DNA of 6,551 nucleotides, from positions 773 to 7,323 of the forward strand of contig JAHZBJ010000078.1 of the NCBI GenBank assembly GCA_019423445.1. The letters are read 5' to 3'. Below the pieces are notes generated by a model. That model saw only the letters and a program-made list of their open reading frames with translations, did not search any database and was not told the DNA's origin. The position numbers and the translations under genes were made by a program. This stretch comes from Oscillospiraceae bacterium. Lineage in GTDB: Bacteria; Bacillota; Clostridia; Oscillospirales; Ruminococcaceae. Below, piece by piece: positions 1-6,354 of this stretch; the stretch's first letter is position 1; each line of letters opens with the position of its first letter.

Positions 1-168
1 GTGGCAAAGCTGTACGGTTTGCCGGAGGAGGAGATGCGGCGTTATCTGATCCCCCTGGCCAACGCCATGAAGTTTTCCTATCCGCGGCGCCATCCCTCCG
101 GAGATTTCCTGGACACCGACCTGTACGGCTGCCAGCAGCACAGGCCCCTGGTGGAACTGGAGTTGTAA
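1..168 (+). CDS. C-terminal fragment of an unidentified protein, cut by the window edge
   Basis: Frame 1 is open from the first base to a TAA at 166-168 and gives 55 residues ending in QQHRPLVELEL. The GTG at position 1 need not be the start; the gene probably begins to the left of the window. Codon use (G/C-rich third positions) matches the neighbouring genes, which supports real coding. The visible part is soluble, with a charged amphipathic stretch (LPEEEMRRYL) followed by a Tyr/Arg/His-rich part, and no membrane segment. I do not recognise the family. Only 69 nt separate it from tctC, on the same strand and without a terminator-like hairpin plus U-tract, so it may be the preceding gene of the same operon. 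If so, a role in the same carboxylate pathway is a guess only. Confidence 0.6.
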   Translation: MAKLYGLPEEEMRRYLIPLANAMKFSYPRRHPSGDFLDTDLYGCQQHRPLVELEL

Positions 169-223
169 AAATCAGTTGGAAGACGGCGGACTCCTGTGCG
201 GAACCGCTGTGGAATATAAGAGA

Positions 224-229
224 GTGAGG
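224..229 (+). promoter_or_regulatory. Ribosome binding site of tctC
   Basis: GTGAGG ends 8 nt before the ATG at 238. A second ATG at 231 lies only 1 nt after this site and opens an out-of-frame reading of just seven codons, so 238 is the start. Confidence 0.6.
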
Positions 230-237
230 TATGAACA

Positions 238-1254
238 ATGAAAAAGACCTGTAAGTTTCTTTCAATGCTGATGGCGGTGGCCCTGATGCTTTCGGTCTGC
301 GCTTGCGGGGGCGGAGAGACTGCTTCTTCCCAGGCCACCGGGGAGAGCAACAGCAGCTCCAGCGGGGAAGGTGAAGCGGCTGGCTGGACCTTCAAAAACC
401 GCATCGAGATCATGGTCCCTGCTGACGAAGGCGGCCTGGATGTAACGGTTCGTAAATTTGCCCCTTACCTGGAGAAGGAGCTGGGGGTTGCCATTTCCGT
501 GAATAACAAATCCGGCGCCAGCGGCATCACCGGCTTTACCTGGAGCCACAACTCCACCAATGATGGATATGCTTTCCAGTTTACCGCTCCCTCCGCTATT
601 ATTGCGGCGGCTCAGGGTACCTGCCCCTTTGACTTTATGACCGACGTGGTTCCCGTTTCCGGTCTGGTCATGGCGGAAGGCATGCTTTCCGCCAACCCCA
701 ATGTCCCCTACAAGACCGCCGAAGAGATGATTGCCTACGCCAAGGAACATCCCGGCGAGGTTACTGTGGCGGTGGATACCCCCAACGGCATCTCCGGTGC
801 TGTTCTCTCCGAGTTTGAGCAGGCTGCCGGCATTGAGTTCAAGTGGATCGCCTCTGGTTCCAGTGAGAATACCATCTCCGCTATCGCGGGGGACGTGGAC
901 ATGACCATCAACACCTGGTCCGACTGCGGCGCCTATGTGGAGTCCGGGGATCTGATTCCCATCATTTCCATGGCGGATCAGCGCAACCCCAGCTATGAGG
1001 ATGTCACCTGCACCGGCGAACTGGGCTACACCTCCACCCTGGGTTATTACCGGGTGTTCACCGCAATGTCTGGCACTCCTCAAGAGGCCATCGATGCCTT
1101 TACCGCTGCTGTTCACAAGGTGGCTACCGAGAATACTGAGTGGCAGGAGTGGATTGCTCTCAATGGTATGACAAACGATTACCTTTGGACCGCCGAGGAG
1201 CTGGGTGAAGTGATGCAGGGTACCTACGACACCGCGGTGGCTCTGAATTCCTAA
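238..1254 (+). CDS. tctC: TTT-family (Bug/TctC) tricarboxylate substrate-binding lipoprotein
   Basis: Extracytoplasmic substrate-binding subunit of a tripartite tricarboxylate transporter, expected to be anchored on the outer face of the membrane. The 338-residue product starts with a lipoprotein signal peptide: KK at 2-3, hydrophobic core about 7-20, and lipobox V20-C-A-C23 with Cys23 as the lipidated residue. A Ser/Gly/Glu-rich linker follows (about 28-48). The fold starts near residue 50. Bug-family landmarks are present in diverged form: VPADEGGLD at 60-68 (usual form PFxPGGxxD), NKSGASG at 90-96 (usual NRPGAGG) and NDGYAF at 108-113 (usual PDGYTL). Length is normal once the linker is allowed for. 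It is followed by tctB and tctA, as in classical tctCBA operons. The ligand cannot be read from the sequence; citrate, citramalate or a similar acid is inferred from the downstream lyase genes. Confidence 0.92.
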   Translation: MKKTCKFLSMLMAVALMLSVCACGGGETASSQATGESNSSSSGEGEAAGWTFKNRIEIMVPADEGGLDVTVRKFAPYLEKELGVAISVNNKSGASGITGFTWSHNSTNDGYAFQFTAPSAIIAAAQGTCPFDFMTDVVPVSGLVMAEGMLSANPNVPYKTAEEMIAYAKEHPGEVTVAVDTPNGISGAVLSEFEQAAGIEFKWIASGSSENTISAIAGDVDMTINTWSDCGAYVESGDLIPIISMADQRNPSYEDVTCTGELGYTSTLGYYRVFTAMSGTPQEAIDAFTAAVHKVATENTEWQEWIALNGMTNDYLWTAEELGEVMQGTYDTAVALNS

Positions 1255-1324
1255 TCATCCCGTATCCGATACCGAAACCGGCCGCCCAGACAGCTGAGAG
1301 GGCATAGGCTTTCCCACAAGGTTC

Positions 1325-1365
1325 CTGGAGGAGCCCCAGGGGAGTTCCTCCAGCCGCCTGGGCGG
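1325..1365 (+). other. Two adjacent intercistronic hairpins between tctC and tctB
   Basis: CTGGAGGA (1325-1332) is exactly complementary to TCCTCCAG (1346-1353). Inside the loop, CCC (1334-1336) can also pair with GGG (1340-1342). A second short hairpin follows directly: CCGC (1354-1357) with GCGG (1362-1365). There is no U-tract, so this is not a standard intrinsic terminator. Such structures after a binding-protein gene often protect the upstream mRNA or lower downstream expression, so that the binding protein exceeds the membrane subunits. That role is inferred here. The remainder of the 134-nt spacer shows no gene. Confidence 0.6.
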
Positions 1366-1373
1366 TGGCTGAA

Positions 1374-1380
1374 GAAGGGG
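1374..1380 (+). promoter_or_regulatory. Ribosome binding site of tctB
   Basis: The purine run AAGGGGG ends 8 nt before the ATG at 1389. It fixes that ATG as the start rather than the in-frame GTG at 1365, which lies within the second hairpin and has no comparable site upstream. Confidence 0.6.
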
Positions 1381-1388
1381 GACATATT

Positions 1389-1886
1389 ATGGCGGAATTG
1401 ATATTCAACGGATTTTTACTGATCTTTTTTATAGCCATGTTTTTCTACTCCACCCAGATTACCATCTGGGAGGGGGACGTCTGGGCAAGGTACTGGCCCA
1501 TGATAATTTTGGCATTGGCAATTATCATCTTTGCCATCAAAGTGGTGGGAATTGTTCGGAAGCTCCCCAAGGAGGAGCGGAAGTTCAGCATGGATATCTT
1601 TGGATTCCGTGAAAAGAATGTCCAGCTGCTTCTAATCAGTTTTGCCTGGGTTATCTTTTATGGGGTGATCCTTTCTGAAGCGGGATTCATCATCTCCACC
1701 ATTGTTTTTGCCACCGGGATGCAGATGATCCTGGGAAGCAAGCTTTCTGTCAAAACAGTGATTACTTCGGTGGTTGTGACAATCTTTATCTACGCTGTAT
1801 TCGTTTGGGGTCTGGGAGTCAGTGTGCCCCGTGGCGCAGGCCCGCTCTATGACTTTGGCATGTGGCTGGAATACCTCTGGTCCTGA
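1389..1886 (+). CDS. tctB: TctB-family small membrane subunit of the TTT transporter
   Basis: Small integral membrane subunit that works with TctA in TTT transporters. The product is 165 residues from the ATG at 1389, a usual length for TctB; an in-frame GTG at 1365 would add eight residues but lacks a good ribosome binding site. Hydrophobic segments lie at about 5-21, 36-55, 78-95, 98-116 and 121-141, with a charged cytoplasmic-type loop (RKLPKEERK, about 57-65) after the second, which is the normal pattern for this poorly conserved family. Identification rests on topology, size and its position between tctC and tctA more than on motifs. The gene ends with tandem stops, TGA then TAA. The gap to tctA is 42 nt. 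Confidence 0.85.
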   Translation: MAELIFNGFLLIFFIAMFFYSTQITIWEGDVWARYWPMIILALAIIIFAIKVVGIVRKLPKEERKFSMDIFGFREKNVQLLLISFAWVIFYGVILSEAGFIISTIVFATGMQMILGSKLSVKTVITSVVVTIFIYAVFVWGLGVSVPRGAGPLYDFGMWLEYLWS

Positions 1887-1910
1887 TAAAAAGGATTTTG
1901 TATTCCGCAA

Positions 1911-1919
1911 GGAAAGGAA
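1911..1919 (+). promoter_or_regulatory. Ribosome binding site of tctA
   Basis: GGAAAGGAA lies in a purine-rich stretch starting at 1909 and ends about 9 nt before the ATG at 1929. Spacing is good, and this supports 1929 as the start of tctA. Confidence 0.55.
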
Positions 1920-1928
1920 CGTGAATCT

Positions 1929-2681
1929 ATGGATTTGATACTTACTGGAATATCGGTCATTTTCCATCCCGTTACCCTCCTCTGGATCCTTTTGGGCGTG
2001 GTCCTGGGTGTTATCTTCGGCGCCCTGCCCGGCGTCAGCGCCACCATGGCCATTGTTCTGTGCATTACCTTTACTTATGGTATGGATCCGGTGGTAGGCA
2101 TCGCCTTCCTCAGCGCGGTGTACTGCGCCGCCATCACCGGCGGCAGCATTACCGCTATCCTCTTTAAGATCCCCGGCACCCCCTCCAGCGCCGCTACCGT
2201 TCTGGATGGTTATCCCATGGTCCAGCGGGGTGAGGCGGGCAAAGCCCTTTCTGTGGCCCTGGTAAGCTCCGGTATGGGCGGCCTTGCAAGCTGCATCATT
2301 ATGTTCCTCCTCACCCAGCCTCTGATGCAGCTGGCCCTGAAGTTCAGCTCTGCCGAGCAGTTTGCTGTCTGTATGTTGGGTCTTGGCATTCTGGTCTTCC
2401 TGGACGAGGACCACAAGCTTAACACCTTCGCCTCTGCCGTTGTGGGCCTGTGGCTTGGGACGGTGGGCCTGGACTACTTTGCTTCGGTTCCTCGGTTCAC
2501 CTTTGGCAGCTCCAGACTCCTGGACGGTATTCCCGATCTGCCCTTTATGCTGGGTGTCTTTGCCGCCGTGGAAATTTTCAGCCAGGTGCGGAAGCCCTCC
2601 GACCGCAGCCAGTATAGCTCCGATAAGCAGGCTAAAGTCAGCAAACTGGCCAGCTTTAAGGAACTGTGGGAGCTGAAGTGA
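1929..2681 (+). CDS. tctA: TctA large membrane subunit, N-terminal half (ends at an in-frame TGA)
   Basis: First half of the large TTT permease subunit, which forms the translocation path for carboxylates. Its 250 residues carry the family's N-terminal signatures: GALPGVSAT at 31-39, and GGSITAILFKIPGTPSS at 71-87 followed by a conserved VLDGYP (91-96). Several hydrophobic segments are visible (about 9-32, 38-50, 105-130, 145-158, 165-180). The family is normally about 500 residues in one chain. Here the reading stops at TGA 2679-2681, after KELWELK, in the hydrophilic linker between the two family repeats. The rest continues in the same frame from 2685. Together with the stop position the two parts give 501 codons, a full-length TctA with nothing else missing. 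It could be a pseudogene or a true half-protein; the sequence alone does not decide. Confidence 0.85.
   Translation: MDLILTGISVIFHPVTLLWILLGVVLGVIFGALPGVSATMAIVLCITFTYGMDPVVGIAFLSAVYCAAITGGSITAILFKIPGTPSSAATVLDGYPMVQRGEAGKALSVALVSSGMGGLASCIIMFLLTQPLMQLALKFSSAEQFAVCMLGLGILVFLDEDHKLNTFASAVVGLWLGTVGLDYFASVPRFTFGSSRLLDGIPDLPFMLGVFAAVEIFSQVRKPSDRSQYSSDKQAKVSKLASFKELWELK
2679..2681 (+). other. In-frame TGA interrupting tctA
   Basis: The codons read AAG-TGA-ACG-ATG, with the downstream half of tctA in the same frame and no insertion or deletion. A single transition from TGG (Trp) or CGA (Arg) would create this stop. GGGAG at 2668-2672 lies 12 nt before the ATG at 2685, so reinitiation by ribosomes that have just terminated is possible. 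UGA also ends tctB, the second tctA half and citD, so a general reassignment of UGA is unlikely. Confidence 0.9.
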
Positions 2682-2684
2682 ACG

Positions 2685-3434
2685 ATGATCCGCTCCGGCA
2701 TTATCGGAACCTTTACAGGGATCATGCCCGGCGCTGGTGCTACCATTGCGGCGTGGTTGTCCTATGGCATTGAGGCCAAGTGCAGCAAGCACCCGGAGAT
2801 GCTGGGTAACGGCGATCCCCACGGTATCTGCGCCTCTGAGACTGCCAACAACGCCGCCACCGGCGGCGCCATGGTGCCCCTTCTCTCCATGGGTATCCCT
2901 GGGAGTAACGCCGCCGCCATGATGATGACCGCCTTGGCCATCCACGGCGTCCAGATGGGCCCCCTGCTTCTCAAGGCCCAGCCCGAGTACCTCTCCGCTA
3001 CCTTCACCGCCATGGTGGTGGCAAACATCGCCATGATCTTTGTCTCCTTCGCCATCGCCAAGGTGTTTGCCCAGATCCTTCGGATCCCCTACCACGTTCT
3101 GGGTACCTTTATCCTGATGCTGGCGCTGGTGGGATGCTACGCTTATCAGGCCAACACCATGCATATCTTCATCATGATCTTCGGCGGTATCTTCGGCTAC
3201 TTCTTTAAGAAGTTTGGCTTCAACAGCTCCGCCCTGATTCTGGCTCTGGTCCTTGGTCCCCTGGTGGAACGGAATTTCCGCCGCGGCCTGGATATTGCCA
3301 ATGGCAGCTTCGCGGCCTTCTTTGGACGGCCCATTACCCTGGGCATTATGCTGGTGTTTGTGGCCATGATCGGTTTCTCCATTTACAGCAGCATCAAGAA
3401 GAGCAAGCAGAAGAAGGAAAAGACCGCTGCCTGA
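2685..3434 (+). CDS. tctA: TctA large membrane subunit, C-terminal half (possible reinitiation product)
   Basis: Second half of the TTT permease subunit, 249 residues if translated from the ATG at 2685, which is 3 nt after the stop of the first half and in the same frame. GIMPGAGATIA at 12-22 mirrors GALPGVSAT of the first half, and ETANNAATGG followed by VPLLSMGIPGSNAAAMM mirrors the GGS/IPG block, reflecting the internal duplication of the family. ETANNA and MGIPG are well-conserved TctA signatures. Several further membrane segments follow, and the chain ends in a Lys-rich cytoplasmic tail. All family landmarks are intact and no second lesion is seen, so decay, if any, is recent. The start relies on a weak, rather distant GGGAG and on coupling. 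The gene ends 31 nt before citD. Confidence 0.8.
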   Translation: MIRSGIIGTFTGIMPGAGATIAAWLSYGIEAKCSKHPEMLGNGDPHGICASETANNAATGGAMVPLLSMGIPGSNAAAMMMTALAIHGVQMGPLLLKAQPEYLSATFTAMVVANIAMIFVSFAIAKVFAQILRIPYHVLGTFILMLALVGCYAYQANTMHIFIMIFGGIFGYFFKKFGFNSSALILALVLGPLVERNFRRGLDIANGSFAAFFGRPITLGIMLVFVAMIGFSIYSSIKKSKQKKEKTAA

Positions 3435-3450
3435 CAGCGTGGAAAAGAAA

Positions 3451-3457
3451 AGGGAGG
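3451..3457 (+). promoter_or_regulatory. Strong ribosome binding site that fixes the TTG start of citD
   Basis: AGGGAGG ends 8 nt before TTG at 3466. An earlier in-frame GTG at 3439 lies upstream of this site and would add nine residues not found in CitD proteins. Confidence 0.7.
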
Positions 3458-3465
3458 CGCACGAT

Positions 3466-3765
3466 TTGAAAATCAAAGAGACCGCCGTGGCGGGGACGCT
3501 GGAATCCAGCGATGCCATGATCACGGTGGAGCCGGGCAGCGGGATTCAGCTGTCCATTGAAAGCAGTGTTATCAACCAGTTTGGAAGAGCCATCCGGGAG
3601 TCTCTCATGGAGGTTCTGAACCGGTTGGAGGTCACCGATGTAAAAGTGACTGTAGTAGATAAGGGCGCTTTGGACTGCACCCTGAAGGCTCGTCTGGAGT
3701 GCGCGGTCTTCCGGGCCAATGGCAGCTCTGAAAGCGACGTTCCTTGGGGAGGGCAGATCCGATGA
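3466..3765 (+). CDS. citD: Citrate lyase gamma subunit, acyl carrier protein CitD
   Basis: Small acyl carrier subunit of the citrate (or citramalate) lyase complex. It carries the phosphoribosyl-dephospho-CoA prosthetic group, whose thiol holds the acetyl and then the citryl group. From the TTG at 3466 the product is 99 residues, matching the usual length of about 98. Its N-terminus, MKIKETAVAGTLESSD, fits the family and places Ser14 exactly at the known attachment position. SSVINQFG (33-40) and DKGALDC (65-71), followed by LKAR, are typical CitD motifs. The start was chosen on the strong AGGGAGG site and on family length rather than the in-frame GTG at 3439. The stop TGA overlaps the ATG of citE (ATGA), so the two are probably translationally coupled. 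Confidence 0.93.
   Translation: MKIKETAVAGTLESSDAMITVEPGSGIQLSIESSVINQFGRAIRESLMEVLNRLEVTDVKVTVVDKGALDCTLKARLECAVFRANGSSESDVPWGGQIR
3746..3753 (+). promoter_or_regulatory. Ribosome binding site of citE, inside citD
   Basis: GGGGAGGG lies in the last codons of citD, 8 nt before the ATG at 3762. It favours this ATG over the in-frame TTG at 3744, which precedes the site. Confidence 0.65.
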
Positions 3766-4664
3766 GAAATCCTGACAAAAACCGGCTGCGCAGGACTATG
3801 ATGTTCCTCAGCGCCCAGAAGCCCAGCCTGCTGAAGGACGCCTATATCTACAAATCCGACAGCGTCATCTTCGACCTGGAGGACGCAGTTTCCGAGAACC
3901 AGAAAGACTCCGCCAGATTTTCTCTTTACCGCACCCTGAAAAGCGTGGATTACGGCAATACCGAACGCCTGGTGCGGATCAACGCCCTGGACACCCCCCA
4001 CTGGAAGGAAGATGTCCGAGTCTGCGTGGCTGGCGGCGCTGACGGCATCCGCATTGCCAAGTGCGAAAGCCCGGCTGATGTCCACGTTATCGAAGAGGCG
4101 GTAGCCGCCGCCGAAAAGGAATTTGGCGTAGAAGAGGGGAGAACCCTGCTTATGGCGGCGCTGGAGAGTCCGCAGGGGATTGTCAATGCCCTGGATATCT
4201 GCCGTTCTTCTCCCCGGATGTTTGGTATTGCACTTTCCGGCGGCGATTATCGCCGGTGCCTGCACACCAAGTACTATCCCAGCGGCAACGAGCTTTTTGT
4301 TGCCAGAGGGAATATCGTCATCGCTGCCCGGGCCGCCGGGATCCAGTGTTTCGATACCGTGTTCACTGATTTTAACGATATGGAGGGCTTCCGCAGGGAG
4401 ACCATCCAGATCAAGGAGATGGGCTTCGATGGAAAATCCATTGTGACGCCCAAGCAGATTGCCATTGTCCACGAGATCTTTGCCCCTACGCCCAAGGAGA
4501 TTGCGGAAGCGGAGAAAGTGGTCTTCGCCATCCGGGAGAACGCCAAGAAGGGCGTGGGTATCTTCAAGGTGGACGGCAAGATGCTGGACATCGCCTTTGT
4601 AGAAGGGGCGGAGCGGACTCTGGCCCTGGCCAAGGCCACCGGATTGTATAAGGGGGATTTGTAA
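3762..4664 (+). CDS. citE: Citrate lyase beta subunit (citryl-ACP lyase) CitE
   Basis: Cleaves the citryl thioester on CitD into oxaloacetate and acetyl-CitD; a citramalate lyase would release pyruvate instead. The 300-residue product belongs to the HpcH/HpaI-CitE TIM-barrel family at normal length. FDLEDAVS (37-44), VRINALD (71-77) and ALESPQGI (133-140) are conserved. Glu135 and Asp162 occupy the positions of the Mg-binding acidic pair. FDTVFTDFNDMEGF and GFDGKSIVTPKQI are standard C-terminal landmarks. Two segments differ from the enterobacterial form as I remember it: FLSAQKP replaces FVPG near residue 15, and SGGDY (159-163) replaces GAEDY, losing the Glu but keeping the Asp. These may mark a clade variant rather than damage. 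The start overlaps the citD stop by 4 nt; citF follows after 2 nt. Confidence 0.93.
   Translation: MRNPDKNRLRRTMMFLSAQKPSLLKDAYIYKSDSVIFDLEDAVSENQKDSARFSLYRTLKSVDYGNTERLVRINALDTPHWKEDVRVCVAGGADGIRIAKCESPADVHVIEEAVAAAEKEFGVEEGRTLLMAALESPQGIVNALDICRSSPRMFGIALSGGDYRRCLHTKYYPSGNELFVARGNIVIAARAAGIQCFDTVFTDFNDMEGFRRETIQIKEMGFDGKSIVTPKQIAIVHEIFAPTPKEIAEAEKVVFAIRENAKKGVGIFKVDGKMLDIAFVEGAERTLALAKATGLYKGDL
4651..4657 (+). promoter_or_regulatory. Ribosome binding site of citF, inside citE
   Basis: AGGGGGA near the 3' end of citE ends 9 nt before the ATG at 4667, consistent with tightly coupled translation of citE and citF. Confidence 0.55.
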
Positions 4665-4666
4665 TC

Positions 4667-6208
4667 ATGAAAAATGCAGTTGGAAGAGAAATCCCCGATG
4701 AGCTGCTCACCGGCGGGCGGGAGGTGTTCCAGGGGAACGCTTACCGTGAGAATTATGTCTACACCAAGGTGGGTCCCACTGTCCGGGCCAGTGTCATGCC
4801 CAAGGAAAGCAAGGTTCTTCCCAGCCTTCGGGATGCCATTAAGGAGTGCGGGCTGAAGGATGGTATGACCGTCTCCGTCCACCACCATTTCCGCGACGGT
4901 GATTACATCGTCAACATGGTGATGAATGAAATTGCTGAGATGGGGATCCGGGACATCACCATTGCGGCTTCTTCCCTGGGTTCCGCTCACGACCCTGTGG
5001 CGGAGTATATCAAGGAAGGGATTGTTACCGGTATCCAGACCTCCGGTATCCGTGGGAAAATCGGCGAGGCGGTTTCCAAAGGATATCTGAAGACCCCGGC
5101 GATCCTTCGCACCCACGGCGGACGGGTCCGGGCCATTGAGTGCGGCGAGGTACATATTGATGTGGCCTTTATCGGCGCTTCCAGCAGCGACGAGTACGGC
5201 AACGCCAGCGGTAAGGGCGGCAAGTCCAACTGCGGCGGGTTGGCCTACTCCGACGTGGATGCCAAGTATGCCGACAAGGTAGTGGTGATCACCGATACCC
5301 TGGTGCCCTTCCCCAATAAGCCCTGCAGTATCAGCTGTGTGGATGTGGACTATGTGGTCCGGGTAGAGGAGATCGGCAATCCCAGAAAGATCGCCTCCGC
5401 AGCAGCCCGAATCACCGACAACCCCAGGGATTTGATGATTGCTGAGGAGTGCGCCAAGGTGATGCGCGCCACTCCCTACTTCAAGGATGGCTTTTCCTTC
5501 CAGACCGGCGTAGGCGGTCCCTCCATCGCCACCACTCTTTTCCTGAAGCAGTACATGGAGGAGAAGGGTATTCACATGGGCTGGGTTGTAGGAGGTATCT
5601 CCACCCCCATGGTGGAGCTTCTCAAGGAAGGCTATATCAAGAACCTGGCGGATACCCAGGACTTTGATATGGGGGCTATTGAGTCCCTGGGGGTGACTCC
5701 CGGTCACTTCGAGGTGACCTGCTCCGAGTATGCCGACCCCATGAATAAGGGAGCCTATGTCAACAAGCTGGATTTCGTCATCCTGGCGGCGTTGGAGCTC
5801 GACGTGGACACCGGTTCCGACGGCATCCTCCGGGGGGCTCCCGGCGGACATCCCGACACTGCCAACGGCGCCAAGTGCACCATTATTGTGGCGCCTCTGG
5901 TCCGGGGCCGTATTCCTACCGTCTGCGACGACGTGGTTACCATCACCACCCCTGGCGAGTCGGTGGACATCCTGGTCACCGAGTACGGCGTAGCGGTGAA
6001 CCCCAAACGCCAGGATCTGATCCAGGCTCTGGATGAGGCGGATGTGCCCCATGTCACCATTCAGGAGCTTAGAGACAAGGCCTATTCCATGGTGGGGTCT
6101 CCCGACCCGGTGCAGTTTGAGGACCGGGTAGTGGCGATTCTGGAAGCCCGGGATGGTACTCTTCTGGATGTGGTGCGGCAGATCAAGCCGTATCAATATG
6201 AAGAATAA
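4667..6208 (+). CDS. citF: Citrate lyase alpha subunit (citrate:acetyl-ACP transferase) CitF
   Basis: Transferase subunit of the lyase complex: it exchanges the acetyl group on CitD for citrate (or citramalate), releasing acetate and leaving the acyl-ACP for CitE. The 513-residue length fits the family (about 510). The sequence is a family I CoA-transferase-like fold throughout: HHHFRDGD at 72-79, THGGR at 149-153, DEYGNASG at 175-182, and VTEYGVAVNP at 437-446, all characteristic of CitF. The rest aligns without gaps as far as I can recall, and no frame break is seen. It starts 2 nt after citE and is the last gene of the operon; a terminator lies 75 nt after its TAA. The D-E-F order is the usual one for citrate lyase operons. 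No citC, citX or citG follows in the window. Confidence 0.95.
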   Translation: MKNAVGREIPDELLTGGREVFQGNAYRENYVYTKVGPTVRASVMPKESKVLPSLRDAIKECGLKDGMTVSVHHHFRDGDYIVNMVMNEIAEMGIRDITIAASSLGSAHDPVAEYIKEGIVTGIQTSGIRGKIGEAVSKGYLKTPAILRTHGGRVRAIECGEVHIDVAFIGASSSDEYGNASGKGGKSNCGGLAYSDVDAKYADKVVVITDTLVPFPNKPCSISCVDVDYVVRVEEIGNPRKIASAAARITDNPRDLMIAEECAKVMRATPYFKDGFSFQTGVGGPSIATTLFLKQYMEEKGIHMGWVVGGISTPMVELLKEGYIKNLADTQDFDMGAIESLGVTPGHFEVTCSEYADPMNKGAYVNKLDFVILAALELDVDTGSDGILRGAPGGHPDTANGAKCTIIVAPLVRGRIPTVCDDVVTITTPGESVDILVTEYGVAVNPKRQDLIQALDEADVPHVTIQELRDKAYSMVGSPDPVQFEDRVVAILEARDGTLLDVVRQIKPYQYEE

Positions 6209-6283
6209 GGCGCAGGTTTGTATTTTCAGCTAGTTTCCAGCTCCAGCCGGCTTCTCACTTCCCGACCGGAGCGCCTTCTCCCA

Positions 6284-6321
6284 GCGGCGCAGGGGCTTAG
6301 CCCCTGTGCCGCCGTTGTTTT
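6284..6321 (+). terminator. Intrinsic terminator of the tct-cit operon
   Basis: A 13-bp stem (6284-6296 with 6300-6312, one G-U pair) closes a TTA loop and is followed by TTGTTTT at 6315-6321. The stem is very GC-rich. The 75 nt between citF and the stem shows no gene or other structure I can name. Confidence 0.88.
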
Positions 6322-6354
6322 CAGGGCATTGGCAGGAGGGGAAAGAGAAAAATA

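Noticed and set aside
198..207. Short palindrome GCGG-AA-CCGC upstream of tctC
   Set aside because: Four base pairs with a 2-nt centre is within chance in GC-rich DNA; no second copy or operator family match.
215..220. TATAAG as a -10 box for tctC
   Set aside because: No -35 at the right distance (TCCTGT only), and transcription would start within the ribosome binding site.
1262..1272. Palindrome GTATC-C-GATAC after tctC
   Set aside because: A single short inverted repeat with no repeat copy near a promoter; not enough to call an operator.
1365..1388. GTG at 1365 as the tctB start
   Set aside because: The AAGGGGG site lies after it and fits the ATG at 1389; the extra residues are not hydrophobic or conserved.
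2679..2708. Selenocysteine reading of the tctA TGA
   Set aside because: Only a weak 4-bp hairpin (TCCG 2694-2697 with CGGA 2705-2708) follows, and I know of no selenoprotein in this transporter family.
1632..3524. 630-codon open frame on the minus strand opposite tctB/tctA
   Set aside because: Antisense shadow: it covers several genes with clear family motifs on the plus strand, its translation is low-complexity (His/Gly/Asp-rich) and shows no recognisable domain.
1884..3765. UGA as a sense codon throughout this genome
   Set aside because: UGA ends tctB, the second tctA half and citD at the expected family lengths, and the citD stop overlaps a well-placed citE start.
4274..6196. 640-codon open frame on the minus strand opposite citE/citF
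   Set aside because: Same reason: an antisense reading of conserved citrate lyase genes with biased codon third positions, and no domain seen.
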